DNA of 64,000 nt from Lytechinus variegatus (GCF_018143015.1 NC_054755.1:15222778-15286777), one strand, 5' to 3'; shown: positions 1 to 11,173, counted from the first letter of the stretch. The notes: generated by a model from the letters alone, not told the origin. Numbers and translations are program-made.

Positions 1-150
1 TCATATTGTTGAACACAGGTATAGAAGTGGATAAATAAATGAACACAGATTGGATCCTTATCGAGAGTCATCTTTATACAGGTCTTGCTCTAGAATTCAA
101 TTCAAATCAGATTAGAGAGAAGCATAGCGCCATCTAGCGGACAGATATCA

Positions 151-322
151 ACTGGGCATTGTGGCGTGCGCCTGTAATCCAAGCTGTGGGGAAGTTACAA
201 ATTGATGCAGAGGTTGGAGGTTCGAGCCCTGGTCGCGTCTTTCGGAAGGTCGGTCCCAGACGTAAATAATCATTTATGATTGATACACGTCTGACAAAAC
301 TCAAACACACACACACACACCC
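151..322 (+). repeat. SINE with 7SL-like head, copy 1
   Basis: About 170 bp. The first 90 bp follow the order of the 7SL RNA 5' domain: GGGC..GTGGCG, GCCTGTAATCCAAGCT, GGGGAAG, GGTTGGAGGTTCGAG. The last block also serves as a Pol III B box (GGTTCGAGCCC). A family body follows (TCGGTCCCAGACGTAAATAA) and a (CA)n tail. A second copy lies at 23191-23352. A tRNA-derived head that happens to resemble 7SL is the alternative. Confidence 0.6.
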
Positions 323-562
323 TCACACACATGTTCACAATGACACAAGCTATATTGTAAAAATAGCCGAACAAGTTATTCAGAAATAATAATGAAGGTT
401 TCAGGAAATACCATCAAAGAAAACAAAAACGAATCTTATTTTATTTTATTTGAGACGTCATATGCGAACAGCTTTCCAGCATATCGCATGGTAAAAAAAT
501 ACTGGGATATTATTTTCTCAGAAAATAGCCGGAAATTTACCTTCAGTATGTAAATAGTTTGA

Positions 563-958
563 TTGCAAAAGGGGTTGGATCCCCTTCTTTGGACCATTCC
601 GAGAAAAATCGTGTTTTTTCTTATTTTCCCATATTGCAATATTTCTTATGAGAAACCAAATTGTCATGATGTACTACCCTATCATGTGAACATAAAATTG
701 AGTACAAAAGAAATCTACCCGTCTTAATTTTGTTCAATATATGTTTTAAATAATTTTGATTGTGGATCAAACCCAAGCAAACTCAAATGAATCTAATCAC
801 TTTTGAATGAAAAGCTGATTTTTCTTTTCCACTTTTATTCCCGTTTTAATGAGTATTTCAAATATTCTATGCTGTCATCAGAGCGACTAAAACTCTATAG
901 GTTTTGAGACAAAAACAATGACATTTACGAAAAAATGGATCTAACCCCTTTTGACAAA
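563..958. repeat. MITE-like element with GGGTTRGATCC inverted ends, unit 1
   Basis: The left end reads TTGCAAAAGGGGTTGGATCC. The right end reads GGATCTAACCCCTTTTGACAA up to one base, so the ends are inverted repeats of about 20 bp. The interior is AT-rich with no coding sequence. A second related unit follows directly at 980-1304, separated by GAGCTCTTC-containing sequence that also follows unit 2, so the pair looks like a tandem duplication of element plus flank. Confidence 0.6.
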
Positions 959-979
959 TGAGCTCTTCAGAAGAGATGG

Positions 980-1304
980 TTGCAAAAAGGGTTAGATCCA
1001 CTCCAAGAAAATCATTTACTTATCCTCCCATATCGCAATATTCTTATTATTTAATGATACCCTACAATGTGAACTTAAAATTGGGTATAAAAGATATCTA
1101 CCTGTGTTCACATTTTGAAAAAATCTTTTCAAAAAAATTTATGTGGATCTAACCCCTTTTGAAAATAATAGTGATTTTTCTTTATTTTTGTTCAATTTCC
1201 AACGGGAAATTCGACTTGTCTTTATATCATATAGAACTACTAAAATTCTATACATTGAGAAAAAAATCAAATTTAATGAAAAATGAATCTAACCCATTTT
1301 GCAA
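980..1304. repeat. MITE-like element, unit 2 of the tandem pair
   Basis: It starts TTGCAAAAAGGGTTAGATCC and ends GAATCTAACCCATTTTGCAA, matching unit 1 at 563-958. Internal landmarks recur in the same order (CCCATATYGCAATATT, TGTGAAC.TAAAATTGRGTA, then the GGATCTAACCCCTTTTGA block). It is shorter than unit 1, so one of them carries an internal deletion or insertion. No target-site duplication is obvious. Confidence 0.55.
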
Positions 1305-1498
1305 CTGAGCTCTTCGTATCAACAGACAGATCATTTCACACAAATTAAAAAAAAAGAAATAGGTCGTCAGGAACTATTAAAAGTTAAAAATTATTAAATT
1401 CGTGCATGTTTTATTTTATAGCGTGGGAAGTTCCTCGTATGAGGTCAAAAATCGAAAACTTTAGATCCTAACAACTTTTTAATCTTTGATAGATTTTC

Positions 1499-1501
<3 letters not shown>

Positions 1502-1533
<32 letters not shown>
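1502..1533. repeat. (AT)n microsatellite
   Basis: This is an almost pure AT dinucleotide run at the left edge of the copy A MITE. A second run at about 2979-3019 sits at its right edge. The element may have inserted into, or seeded, a TA-rich target. Confidence 0.9.
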
Positions 1534-1535
<2 letters not shown>

Positions 1536-2977
1536 ATCAAAAAAGTTTGAAAATCTGACTTTGATTAATAATCCCTCTTCGGTTTTGATGAATATTAATG
1601 TGTAATTGATATCAATGAAAAGATCATTAATTCTCTTTAAAATAATACCCCACATGATATGATTATGGTTCACATGAAGATGGATTGCCTTGAAATGTGG
1701 GGCGATGCCAACATTTAAAAGTTGCAAAATGACACAATATTGAAAGGCACTGTTCTTTTTTCCGTGGTGATGAGTGAGTTACTCAGCGGTTTCTTTTGTT
1801 TTCATGCACCTTAACCCTATCTAGGCCGGGGGGCCTCGGAGGCCCCCCCCCCTCAACGAATTGCGCGATATTTTCGCCGTGCGAAATTTTTTGACCGCGC
1901 CGCTCGCTGAGTTTTTACTTTCACATCTTGCGCAACTTTTGAGACCAGTTTCGTGTCACCCGGGTACGTGGTTCTGGAATTACGCAACATTGCTCAAAAA
2001 CGTGATTTCGTGTACAAAATCAATGCAAATTGTGTTTTCAACCAAACTTCATAAATGTATGATTATTTTTAGTTTTGCTAGTCTAAATTTATTCATGTTA
2101 TGATTTTTATGATCACAGAAGAGTCCCCAACAAATTTCATTGAAAAAACAATGAAAAACAAAAGGTCAAAAAAACAAAGAAATACATAAGAAATTGCAAA
2201 AAACAATATAATACATAAGAAAATGATTTGATATCACAATTTTTTTCATGTATCATTGCTAAGGACACCACAAAGAGTTTCTATACCAAAAATTAGTACA
2301 TTTGGAGCTTTGTTTAGGGAGTTAGAGGAAAAAGTATGATTTCGCATACTAATTACGCATAAATTAGCATAATCACTTAATAGCGATTCGCATGAAATAA
2401 ATTACTACACAATCTTGTAGATTATGTCCCAGACAACCCGCGTGCCAATTTTTGGCGCGATCGCGCGGTCGACGGCCGAGATCTTAGGGGGGGGGCCTGG
2501 GAGCCCCCCCCCCCCCCCGCCATAGGAACTCCCAAAATACCCCGGCCTAGATAGGGTTAACATCAACATTAACATGGAATCAAACACACCTCTGCACAAG
2601 CAAACACATAACAAACATGCATTTCAAACCATGTTATCTCACAGAACCATCGCTACATAAACCACAACAAAAGATAAAAAATGAAAGCAGGGGCTTGATT
2701 TGAATGGATTTTCATCTCTATTGACACATACAAAAGAATCCTGTTCTTTATTGACCCTTCATGACTATTTCTGCTCGTTTTGCAGCTTTTCGAATTCAGA
2801 CCTCATCCAACACTTTTGAACCCTGCTATTTTCGTGATGGCATGATCATAACAAGCATGGTATCACTTTAAAGAGGATTAATTGATCTATTGAATGATAT
2901 CAAATATGCATTGTGTAAAATTGGGAGTTGTGAGAAATTAATGGCCAAACTCAGATTTCCAAACCTTTTTTCAGGGG

Positions 2978-2980
<3 letters not shown>
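1530..2980 (-). mobile_element. Tc1/mariner-like MITE (copy A), interrupted by a TTAA element
   Basis: The ends are inverted repeats built on AAAAAAGTTTGAAAATCTGA, and both abut (AT)n tracts. The interior is collinear, in inverse orientation, with copy B at 20302-20975. Removing the 742-bp insertion at 1815-2556 and one TTAA leaves about 700 bp, close to the 674 bp of copy B. No transposase is encoded. The superfamily is inferred from the TA-flanked ends of copy B, because the AT microsatellites obscure the ends here. Confidence 0.65.
1815..2556. mobile_element. piggyBac-type MITE with TTAA target duplication
   Basis: The element is 742 bp with a perfect 17-bp terminal inverted repeat, CCCTATCTAGGCCGGGG, at both ends. 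TTAA flanks both ends (1811-1814 and 2557-2560). TTAA plus CCC...GGG termini are the hallmark of the piggyBac superfamily. GC-rich subterminal palindromes (GGCCTCGGAGGCC and GGCCTGGGAGCCC) follow each end. The interior is AT-rich without a transposase, so it is non-autonomous. It sits inside the copy A MITE, and copy B near 20726 shows the unoccupied site. Perfect ends suggest a fairly recent insertion. Confidence 0.85.

Positions 2981-3019
<39 letters not shown>
2979..3019. repeat. (AT)n microsatellite
   Basis: A run of about twenty AT dinucleotides lies immediately after the right end of the copy A MITE. Confidence 0.9.
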
Positions 3020-3022
<3 letters not shown>

Positions 3023-3200
3023 ATTTTCCTCACGTCTGGTCTACCAATGGTTTCGCGATCACAGGTGGCTCATCAGGATTTGTTGGGGGCCCTCCGTTGG
3101 GGCAATGGATGCATTTCACGGTCCGGCGTTTCTTCGTTCCTTCTTTTGTGACGGCATGTACTGATTAGTTCGGACCTTCGGTTTAGTGAGTTTTTCTTGT
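3020..3200. other. non-coding sequence between MITE and SINE
   Basis: This is unique-looking sequence with a pyrimidine-rich stretch near 3190-3220. No gene or recognisable element is seen. Confidence 0.4.
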
Positions 3201-3476
3201 TTCTGTTTTCTGTTTCTGTTTGTGGTAACTCCCGTAGGAACTCGGCAGGACAGCATTTTCTGCTGGTAAACGCCAAGCTGGTATATAACCAATTACCTTG
3301 GAAACATTTACGTCTAGGTTAATCAGTCATAGTGGCTGACGTAATAGACGACAGATATCACTCTTGGGCCTTTTTATCAAAGTGGAGACAATGGCAGAGT
3401 TGGGATTCGAACTCACAACCTTGCGATTATGAGTCCAATGCTCTAGCCACTGGACCACACGACCCCGCGTGAGTTG
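3200..3476 (-). repeat. tRNA-derived SINE, tRNA-Met(CAT)-like head
   Basis: Read on the minus strand from about 3476, the head has an A box (TGGTCCAGTGGCTAGAGC), an anticodon-loop-like CTCATAA and a B box (GAGTTCGAATCCC). A body containing TACCAGCTTGGCGTTTACCA and GTTCCTACGGGAGTTACC follows. The acceptor and anticodon stems pair poorly, so this is a SINE and not a functional tRNA gene. A related head lies at the centre of the palindrome at 8489-8951. Confidence 0.7.
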
Positions 3477-3834
3477 CGATAATGAGTTTTTCGTCTAAGC
3501 AGGGACGTGAGCCGTCACTGGTCTAAGCATAGGTTGCAAATTCCACTCCCCGCATTGCCAAGTTGGATTTTTTTTCATTATTGCCCATTTTTAATTGTAA
3601 TGTTCCCCTTTGTTTTGTAGATCCCATATGTATTTAGATAGTTATGTTTTGTTTTGATATTTCTCGTTTCGGAAAGATTTTGTGCGATTTTCTGAATCTT
3701 TCTTTAAAAGTTCCCCCTGCTAGGCCAAAATACACTTTTGTGATTGTATTTCTTTGGCCGTGTGTGACTTGGTCAGGCACTTTCCCCGTAGAGGGCAGTC
3801 TTCCTTCACTCGGCAGTTGCATGTTGAAGTCTCG

Positions 3835-5275
3835 GATATAATAGTTGTAGGTCAATTAAGACCAGTTTCATACTGGTATAATCTAAAATTTTCATCTGAA
3901 AACTTGCTCAAAATTCAAAAGATATTTTCAGTAATAACAGAAGAGTGGATACAATGTGATTTTATAGAAATGGATACAGACAACTTTGAAATTCAATTGA
4001 TGATATGTGGGCATGTTCAGAAACTATGTGATATAAAATCTAGACGAATATATGACCACTTCATTGAAAATTTTCAAATTGATTATGTATTTCATGTTAC
4101 AGATGGGCAATCCGAATATGATTTGGGAATGGGGGAACTGAAAGAAGTATTTCTGAGACTGAAATGTGCAATGCTATGCAATAAACACAGAGAATTTCAA
4201 TACAAACAATTACAAGGGGCTGTGTACACTAAAAGGGAACTTTTTAAATTTGGTTTTGAGACAGATAATTTGTGCTTCTTTTGTAGAAAAGAAGTTGAGA
4301 CTTACCAACATTTATTTTTTATTGTCCTGAAGTTAAGCGATTATGGGAAGAGATGAGTAAAATATTTCAACTGAATGAACTTGGCACTGACGATTGGAAA
4401 ACAATTTTCATGGGGATATCTGGAAATAAAACAAGAGTAGCTTTAATAAACTGTATTATATTCGTAATCAAGTATATTATTTTTAGTTCAAGAAAACAGG
4501 GAATATTGCCAACCGTACAGAAAGTGACACATTTGGTTAAAGAGTATAGAGATACGGAATATCAAATAGCGTTTAAAAAGGGGAAGCTGGGGATGCACTT
4601 AAGGAAATGGGAACAAATCAATGCACACCTTTCTTAATACTATGGATGTATTGGTTGCTTCATTTTGTTTCTGTTTTGTTTTGTTTATTTGTTCAAATAC
4701 AGATAGTTGTACCAGAGTAGGATGCATCGTGTGTGGGTGTACGTGTGTAGATGGATGTGTGAGTTTTGTGACGGGGAAGAGGGGGGAGAGCTGTGGGTGG
4801 TGGTGAGTTGAAGTGAGCATGTGTGAGTGTCTGGGGAGAGAGATGAGGGGGGGGGTATGGGGGTAGGGTGAGTGTGTAGGGATGTTTTATGATAATAATC
4901 TTCCTCTAATTAACCTTTGAAATAATCTTTTATTCCTTTTAAAATTTATTTCTTGTACAAGAATTATGTGCAAAAGAGATTATTTCTATTCTATTCAGGG
5001 AAAAAAGTCATCCTTTACAAAGTTTTTTTGTTGTTATTTTGTCTTTTTGTGTTTTTTTTCTCTGCTTTCACATTCTTATAGAAGAGAAATTTGGCAGTTT
5101 AATTTCATTTGTAATCATTTAAAAAAAATTGTAATCTCATTGATATTGATATATTTATTTGTTTGATTGTTTATTGATTGTATACATGCAAAGAATCTTT
5201 ATTTATATGAATTGTGATTGTAAACTTATTGATTTGAAAGAGGAAGAAAATAAAATATTATTCAAAACAAAGATG
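3835..5275 (+). mobile_element. 5'-truncated LINE (L1/Tx1-like) 3' end
   Basis: Two adjoining reading frames encode the C-terminus of a non-LTR retrotransposon ORF2. The first runs from about 3840 to 4350 and contains the reverse-transcriptase zinc-binding region (REFQYKQLQG, then CFFCRKEVETYQHLF and CPEVKRLW). The second runs to the stop near 4635 and has the usual tail (INCIIFVIKYII ... LRKWEQINAHL). They are separated by a one-base loss in a T run near 4321, so the copy is dead. A GT-rich 3' UTR follows, ending near 5255-5275 in an AATAAA-containing A-rich tail. The 5' two thirds, including the endonuclease and RT core, are missing. The clade is judged from motif order only. Confidence 0.75.
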
Positions 5276-7600
5276 TTTTCCGGAGGGTTCTCCTTTTTCT
5301 TTTGATTTTCTGATGAATTTTTCGTTGTGTGATTTGATGATGGAATTTACGTTTTTCATGCAGATGTAGCTGATTTTAAAGTATCAACTTGTATGAGCTT
5401 CCGAAGGTTATAGATGAAAGTGAAGCTAGATTTAGATAACAAGTGTTTCATAGAAAGCTTTGAAATGTAAAACCAGCCAAGTAAAACAGTATATGAATGA
5501 ATGGCTATCGTAATGCACGTTAGGTGACCTTTTGTTTTCAAACATTTCTAGGAATTTAAGGGCTTGTTAGCTATTGTGTATGACTGCAGTGTAGGGCAGG
5601 CAGTGCATGTGTATGTTATGGGTTAATAAGACTGAATGTCATACAAATTAGGCAAGACATGCATATTTTGTGGGCATTCAGCAGATATAAATTTATTTTG
5701 GATAAATACATCACATACACATGCAAGGTCATTACAGCAGATGTCAATTATAAAAACAAGATAAATAAAGAATTTGTAGACTGAGGCACAGGTTTAAAGT
5801 CAGATTATCATGCAGAGACTGACAAATATTCATTTCTAATGAGCGGGTTTATATACGAGTTAGATTATTCAGAAATACAAAGTTTACATATTTATGGTGA
5901 CATGTTTATTTCATAATGACAGTTTTTTTAACTGACAACTGATACATTGTATATGTTTTTCTGTGTCATTGAATTACAGATTGAACAGTTCAAGTTCAAG
6001 TGAGAGATTGTAACTGCAATGGTCATTAAAGTCTTGAAGAAACGTCGAACTCGATCGTGTGATAATATTGGTACTCATCTTGTTGTCACTAATTCGTCAC
6101 TCCAGAGTTGTTAGAACATTTCCAAAATTTGAGTTAGTCATCTTGTCACAAACGCCAACCTCCACAATATATATATAATTTTGAAAATACTTTTCAAATG
6201 ATTGAAAATTTAATGCTTGAGTGCCCGATCAAGCTAACCGCGTGCTAAAGCCAGGTGAATAGATGTCAAGTTAAGCAGGGCCCGCTGGGAGGGTAGCTTT
6301 CGAAACTGAAGTGGGCAAATATGACATTATGATTATTTTCATTATTACTGATTATAAAATGACTGATGAAATGCAAAACAATCCAATTTATAACGAAACA
6401 AATTACGATAAAAAAACACAATATAAGTTATTTGGAAAAAAACATCAACCTGAAGTTACTGATGAGATATATACAGGAACATTAATTAGCAGTATACCAG
6501 AGTAAAAACAAAAAGGAAATTATAGGTCAAATTAACATGCATAAAAGAAAATAAAACAACATAATGTTTGATAATTCCGGGGCCAATAATCATGATGATG
6601 TTATTTCAGTTCTGAAGAACAATTGAGAGAATAACTTTTATCTGACCTTCACGTGTCTGTGCGAATTACTGCACAACAATACTGAACGCCCTTCACCACA
6701 CCCGAAGGATCCCCCGACTTCTCCCCGATCCATTCACCCACTCTCACTAACAGGGAAAGTACTTGGCTACCTCCAAACAAGGAGCTTTCAAGCTCCTTGC
6801 TCCAAACCACCCCTTTTGTGCTTAAAAAGGACAATAGCAGGTAAGCCTTTGCACAAAGAAAAGCGTTCGCTCTACTTGATAGTAGTGGAACTCACCTCAT
6901 ATGCTGTAGCACTGTTACATAATAATGAGAAGATATACACATAATTTGGTGAATGCATCGTTGTTTTGTACAATTTGGGTGTGTCACGGATCGTGCACCT
7001 CTAATTACTCGCATTATCACTACTTTGTAACAAACTCAAGTCGGTCATCTAATATTGAAGACCCGTTATTCTTCAAATTGCTACTGCTTTAACTATTTGG
7101 AGTTGACATGTGATTTCTTGAAATCAGCTAGACCGACACGCTGGACTAAACGTCTGTGATCAGGTTAATGGGAAGGTATATAACTGCAGATGTCGGGAGA
7201 AATACACACTTCGATTCCAGATGACCAAGATGTACTTTCTAATTTGGAAAAATCATCTCATCACCATGTAAAAGGAATAGATACCGCTTCAAGAGATCTT
7301 AAAACCTTTTCCAAAAACGTAGGTATATATAAATAAAGTTACTAGTATACGTGTATAGGCATAGTATTGGTATGAGCTGGAGTTTTGACGTGAAGAAATT
7401 GTATAGTATGAACAACTACAACAGAGGAGATGTACATAAAAAGTCGTAAGATAGGCCTATATTCCTTAAGGTGTGCGTTTAATTTTCTAAAAATAAAACG
7501 ACGTCACATTTTTTAAAAATATATTCTTTTTCAATTTAGAATGTTCGTTACTACGATAAGAACAATCATTTTTTAAAGAAATACTATACAACTGCTACTA
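5276..7600. other. intergenic, no gene seen
   Basis: AT-rich sequence without coding signal. A small hairpin (AAGGAGCTT/AAGCTCCTT) lies near 6778-6797. A 60-codon open frame on the minus strand at 6649-6834 and a 64-codon one at 6311-6505 show no recognisable protein features. Confidence 0.5.
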
Positions 7601-7611
7601 TCACCACCACC

Positions 7612-7633
7612 AGTCCACGTATTACTACTACTT

Positions 7634-7696
<63 letters not shown>

Positions 7697-7730
7697 TTAC
7701 TACTACTGCTACCTCTACTACTACTACTAG

Positions 7731-7761
<31 letters not shown>

Positions 7762-7852
7762 GCTACCTCTACTACTACTACTCCTACTACTCCTACTACA
7801 ACAACAACAACTACTACTACTACTACTACCTCTACTACTACTACTACCTCTT

Positions 7853-7888
<36 letters not shown>

Positions 7889-7925
7889 TTACTACTACTG
7901 CTACCTCTACTACTACTACTACTAT
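7612..7925. repeat. (ACT)n microsatellite, imperfect
   Basis: About 310 bp of ACT trinucleotides with CCT, ATT and ACA variants and several higher-order repeats (GCTACCTCTACTACTACT recurs). Confidence 0.95.
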
Positions 7926-7984
7926 ACGATTACTAAGACAACTATACTACGACTATATGTATACTATCTCTACTACGTGTGTTG

Positions 7985-8041
7985 CTAAACTTCGAGTCTC
8001 GAGTATCGAGTCTCGAGTTTCGAGTCTCGAGTTTCGAGTTT
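7985..8041. repeat. CGAGT(C/T)T short tandem repeat
   Basis: Eight or so degenerate copies of TCGAGTYT occur in a row, and each pair forms TCGA/CTCGAG dyads. No function is evident. Confidence 0.8.
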
Positions 8042-8488
8042 CCAAAATTTCATTAGAATTGCTCATTAAAGACCTCGCTTTTAATTGCTTTTAATTTAAG
8101 CCGCTATTATCCACAGATTAGCGAAATCATGCACGTCAAACACTTTTACTCTGGTGCCGCTAAAATCTTCTAAGGACATAAAAGGAAATGAAGTTGACAC
8201 GTTGCAAGCTTGTAATTCCAATGAGGCAAAATATGCTTTATCTTTTTTCAGGTAATCGAAGCTACCTATGTAGTAGAAAATGATTTAAATTCTCGATTGG
8301 ATGATTATAAAAAGATATGCAGTTAAAGGCAAGAGAGTACAAGTATGTAGCCTCCCGCGATTAATAAAGAAATTATAGCTAAGACACTATGAATAAATCT
8401 AACTTAAAAAGGCTCTATAATGACATAAACAAATATTATAATACACTTTTGTTAATAGTAGTAGATAGGCCCTGACATTCTATTTACA

Positions 8489-8951
8489 CCCCCGAAACCC
8501 CCCCCCCCCTTGCGTACGCGCCTGGGCCTATAAATGTTGACCGAAACGGCAATCAGCCCAAAGTGTTGATAGACCGAATGTGTTTAACCCATGTGATATT
8601 GGACTATATCTAGCTTAGATGGAGACCAACTGCTTATAGACAGAGTGAATATATTCCTCTCAAAGTCGAGTCGACAAGATCGTGTGGTCCAGTGGTTAGA
8701 GCGGGGATTCGAACTCACAACCTTCCGATTATGAGCCAAATGCTCTAACCACTGGACCACACGATCTTGTCGACTCGACTTTGAGAGGAATATATTCACT
8801 CTGTCTATAAGCAGTTGGTCTCCATCTAAGCTAGATATAGTCCAATATCACATGGGTTAAACACATTCGGTCTATCAACACTTTGGGCTGATTGCCGTTT
8901 CGGTCAACATTTATAGGCCCGGGCGCGTACGCAAGGGGGGGGTTTCGGGGG
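8489..8951. repeat. near-perfect 0.46-kb palindrome
   Basis: The left arm (8489-8702, 214 bp) and right arm (8742-8951, 210 bp) are reverse complements. I find one substitution and a 12-versus-8 difference in a C/G run. The 39-bp spacer (8703-8741) is the middle of a tRNA-Met-like SINE head. The outer 32 or so bases of each arm are the end of the hAT-type element that starts at 8920, including its target duplication (TATAGGCC). The palindrome therefore formed after that insertion. Confidence 0.95.
8700..8772 (-). repeat. SINE tRNA-Met-like head at palindrome centre
   Basis: On the minus strand it shows GTGGTCCAGTGGTTAGAGC (A box), CTCATAATCGG (anticodon-like) and GAGTTCGAATCCCC (B box). It matches the head of the SINE at 3200-3476. 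Just past the B box the sequence switches to the inverted arm, so the SINE body is missing and the inversion breakpoint lies at the head/body boundary. Confidence 0.75.
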
Positions 8952-9119
8952 TTCAAACCCCCCCCCCCCTTTTCGTTTCCTTTTTTTTTTTTTTGCTTGT
9001 CTCCCCAGAGGTCGATCTGGTCAAGGAGTTATCGGGCAAGAGCCTGATAACTCCTTGGTCTGGTTACGGACAGTTCCCCTACCCAATAATGTATATGACA
9101 GCAATAATGAACAGAATCT

Positions 9120-9762
9120 CATGTTTCCGACGAAAAACACAGAAAAAATTTCCGCTCGCTTCGCTCGCTCCATTTTATTATATCTTTTATTTCCGCATGT
9201 CGCCGACATGATCACGGTATCGCCATTAACAAGGCCATACATGATTATCATGATGTATACTTATGAATACAAGTGAACCAAGACAAAGACATACGTTTTC
9301 TTACAAAATATATTTTACCAATATGAAAACCAAAATGACGGAAAACGCTAAAATGTCGGTTAGCTCGCTCCGCTCGCTCGTAATAATTTATGAAATTCCA
9401 TAAGTATCTAGTCTCCTGTTCAAGGCCGTATTATGAGTGTTACGAATAGAAGGACATGTAGCATCGACTAATACTTGATTTACTAACAAACTATTGACAA
9501 GAAAACGCGAAAATTTCGGCTCGCTCACTCGGCTCGCTCGTAATCATTTATGAAATTTCTTAAGTTTCTAGTCTCTTGATCAAGGCCATATCATGAGACT
9601 TACGAGCAGAAGGATATGTATCATCAACTAATATGTAATCATTACCAACAAGCTATTGAGAAGAATTGTATGTTTTGACGGAAAAACGCAAACATTTCGG
9701 CTCGCTTGCTCCGCTCGCTCGTAATTATTCATGACATTTCTCAAGTTTCTAGTGTTCTAATC
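9120..9762. repeat. tandem 160-180 bp units with GCTCGC runs
   Basis: Units recur at about 9127, 9337, 9496 and 9677, with a fifth fragment at about 11175-11300 beyond the nested element. Each has GACGGAAAAACGC, then TTTCGGCTCGCTYGCTCCG, then TTTATGAAATTTC, TTTCTAGTCTCTTG and CAAGGCCATATCATGAG. The first unit is the most diverged. The GCTCGC motif also appears alone near 63727 and 63921. Confidence 0.85.
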
Positions 9763-11173
9763 CAGGCGCGTAGCCAGGGGGGGCGGTCGCCCCCAAAAAT
9801 CGTCCCCAAAAAATAAAAAAAAGAAAGGAAAAAAGGAGAGGAGAAAAGGAAAAGTGAAGAAAGGAAAGGGAAGAAAGGTAGCTTTGTGTTTTTTCTATTT
9901 ATTCTTTATTTTTTCTCAAAAGAGAAACTCCTTCACTCTTCTTGCTTTAAATTCATATATGAATTTTGCTTCCGCGCTGCGCGCGGTTAAATGACAATAT
10001 TGAAGTTCTCCATTGTTCCCCCACCTTTTCTCTAACCCTGTTTTTTCTACCTCAGCTATGTGCTTCTTGCCAGTTAAAGTTAAAATTGTATACATTAGGG
10101 CATGAATTTGAGTAAGGTTAGGCCGAAGTAAATGTATGAAGTTATCTTTTTTTTTCAATTGATCGCGCAACTTCTGGTCTGGTCGGCTCCGAGCGGGTAA
10201 AATCTTTATATCAGTTTCTGCCGTCACCTCCATAAAGTCAGCTTCTCCCGCTTTTCAGCTAATTACTATAAACAACCATAATTTGGGGGCAAACAGGTTC
10301 CTAATTTAAAAAGAGGAAGGTATGGAATTCGTGTTGTATTAAATAAAAAAATACAATATTTTATTATCAAATTGTATTAAACTTCATGTCATTTCCCTGT
10401 ATACATTCATCTCCTGTCCTGTTTTGCGCCCTCAGTTTGAAATTTTGAATGACACTTAAGTTTCTTTATATTCAAAATGAAGCGCTTCAGGATAAGTCAA
10501 AAAATTAATCATCCTTTATTATATAGATAGATAATTTCAATAAATCACAGAAGTTTCAACTTTATGCGCACTATTTTCCTTGTAATGAAGTTCAATAATC
10601 TTAGAAAATCAATTGAATTAGAGACGATTGGGTATTAGAGATATCTACATTTGATGAAACGTCCGCCCTTTGAAATTTCAGAGTTTCATTGCTCATCGCG
10701 GGGAGGAATATCTTCCTCTACCAATCTTCTCCTCTGTTTTGCGAGTTAAAAATATGCACTGATGCTAAATTGTTTGTAATCAAATCTGATCTTTCCAAAG
10801 AAAGTTTCAATATATCTTTGAGAATACCCTTTTCTCGGGACCCCTTTTATGGCAAGAAAAATTGATAAATCACTTTAGCTTCCGCGCTTCGCGCGGAGTT
10901 ATTATCATTTTAATTTCCTCCATTGTATACCTCTTTTGTGTGTTTACAATCACTTTTGAAAACAAGGTTCAAAATCGCAATATAGTCAATCGAACTGGAG
11001 GTACTAGAGACAAGAGAAACGGCTCCTTTTCATTTTAATTTATGAAACACTAAAAGCTTCGCGCTTCGCGCGGGAGGGTGAAACTCCCCCTCCCTGCACC
11101 CACCCCCTAGGGAGCGCGCGAACGCTTCGCGTGCATTTACCGCCCCCTCCAAAATGAAATCCTGGCTACGCTG
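9763..11173. mobile_element. nested non-autonomous DNA element, CAGGCGCGTAGCCAGG ends
   Basis: The left end is CAGGCGCGTAGCCAGG and the right end, inverted, is CAGCGTAGCCAGG, so it is a relative of its host. It interrupts one tandem unit: sequence up to TCTAATC joins TTGGCCATATCATGAG, exactly the continuity seen in intact units. No target duplication is visible. A 105-codon open frame on the minus strand (9916-10233) has no recognised domain. Three short GC-rich hairpins (GCTTCCGCGCTNCGCGCGG type) punctuate it at about 9968, 10878 and 11055. Confidence 0.7.

Noticed and set aside
3390-3476. Possible tRNA-Met gene (CAT anticodon) on the minus strand
   Set aside because: A and B boxes are good but acceptor and anticodon stems pair poorly, and a SINE body follows; annotated as a SINE.
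6215-6300. 5S rRNA-like words (GCCCGATC, AAGTTAAGCAGGG)
   Set aside because: The match is limited to two short blocks; the rest does not follow 5S rRNA.
7612-7925. CRISPR-like regular repeats
   Set aside because: It is a trinucleotide microsatellite with no unique spacers, in a eukaryotic genome.
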